From NCBI RefSeq assembly GCF_012273655.1, contig NZ_JAAWWP010000023.1:32600-96599 (forward strand): DNA of 64,000 bases, read 5' to 3'. This DNA is from Streptomyces physcomitrii (lineage in GTDB: Bacteria > Actinomycetota > Actinomycetes > Streptomycetales > Streptomycetaceae). A program made the translations under genes and the position numbers. This document shows positions 63,885-64,000 of this stretch, in pieces (position 1 is the stretch's first letter; every line of letters starts with the position of its first letter). The notes under the pieces were generated by a model. It searched no databases and was not told the DNA's origin. It saw only the letters and a program-made list of their open reading frames with translations.

Positions 63885-64000
63885 TCAGCGGCTCGGGCTC
63901 CACGACGCCCGCAGCGCCCCGGCCCGCACGACGGCCCGGGCCACCCGGCGGCCCCGCCCGGCTCGCTCCCGCGCGCGCCGGGCGGGGCCCACGCCCGCGC
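63885..64000 (-). CDS. C-terminal end of an unidentified minus-strand ORF (partial)
   Basis: A minus-strand frame enters from the right edge and stops at TGA 63887-63885. The last ~38 residues read as Arg/Ala/Gly-rich sequence ending ALRASWSPSR. No domain can be recognised in this short tail, and chance openness is easy in such GC-rich DNA. The call rests on frame openness, the coding-like ending and the convergent position opposite the GH2 terminator. Confidence 0.3.
   Translation of the reverse strand, partial: AGVGPARRARERAGRGRRVARAVVRAGALRASWSPSR

Overview
The window looks like Streptomyces chromosome or a close actinomycete relative. Base composition is very GC-rich with strong G/C preference at codon third positions, GTG and TTG starts follow good Shine-Dalgarno sequences, and the gene families (giant modular PKS, IclR, HxlR, LAL-type LuxR, LacI, S1 protease, DHA2 exporter) are typical. 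I see no tRNA, rRNA, insertion sequence or CRISPR array.

Positions 1-38243 (minus strand) carry four consecutive type I modular PKS genes read from right to left. Gene 1 (24585-38243) is KSQ-AT(malonyl)-ACP, then KS-AT(methylmalonyl)-DH-KR-ACP, then KS-AT(methylmalonyl)-KR-ACP. Gene 2 (13251-24485) is KS-AT(methylmalonyl)-DH-KR-ACP plus KS-AT(malonyl)-DH-KR-ACP. Gene 3 (6569-13249) is KS-AT(methylmalonyl)-DH-ER-KR-ACP. Gene 4 (1-6548, cut by the window edge) is KS-AT(malonyl)-DH-KR-ACP followed by the start of the next KS. Read in order, acetate + P,P,P,A,P,A with these reductive loops builds the tetramethyl-tridecatetraenyl chain shared by piericidins and actinopyrones, including an A2-type ketoreductase exactly where the 9R,10R methyl/hydroxyl pair is set. 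The ring-forming modules, any thioesterase and the tailoring genes must lie left of position 1. A DHA2-type 14-TM exporter (39173-40660) sits upstream on the same strand, separated by a ~0.9 kb control region with two striking palindromes.

Positions 41026-49279 (plus strand) form a catabolic-looking locus: a TIM-barrel metal hydrolase, an IclR regulator, an unusual alpha/beta-hydrolase lacking the nucleophile serine, a complete OpuC-type ABC importer (permease, CBS-domain ATPase, permease, lipoprotein binding protein) with overlapping genes, a nitrilase-superfamily amidohydrolase and a flavodoxin-like reductase. Two copies of a GTTG/GCAAC box lie upstream of the hydrolase and of iclR. I infer an IclR-controlled uptake and breakdown system for a small, probably nitrogenous or quaternary-ammonium compound.

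Positions 49455-55157 hold a secreted chymotrypsin-like protease closed by a very strong hairpin, a 910-residue LAL regulator, and a divergent HxlR regulator / epoxide-hydrolase-like pair around a candidate operator.

Positions 55174-63746 form a sugar locus: a YtfQ-like binding protein, ABC ATPase and two permeases in one minus-strand operon, a LacI regulator, and a divergent secreted PA14-GH2 glycosidase, with candidate LacI operators in front of both transcription units. The closest functional analogy is galactofuranose scavenging. A strong terminator, a four-unit 15-bp tandem repeat and the tail of a minus-strand ORF close the window.
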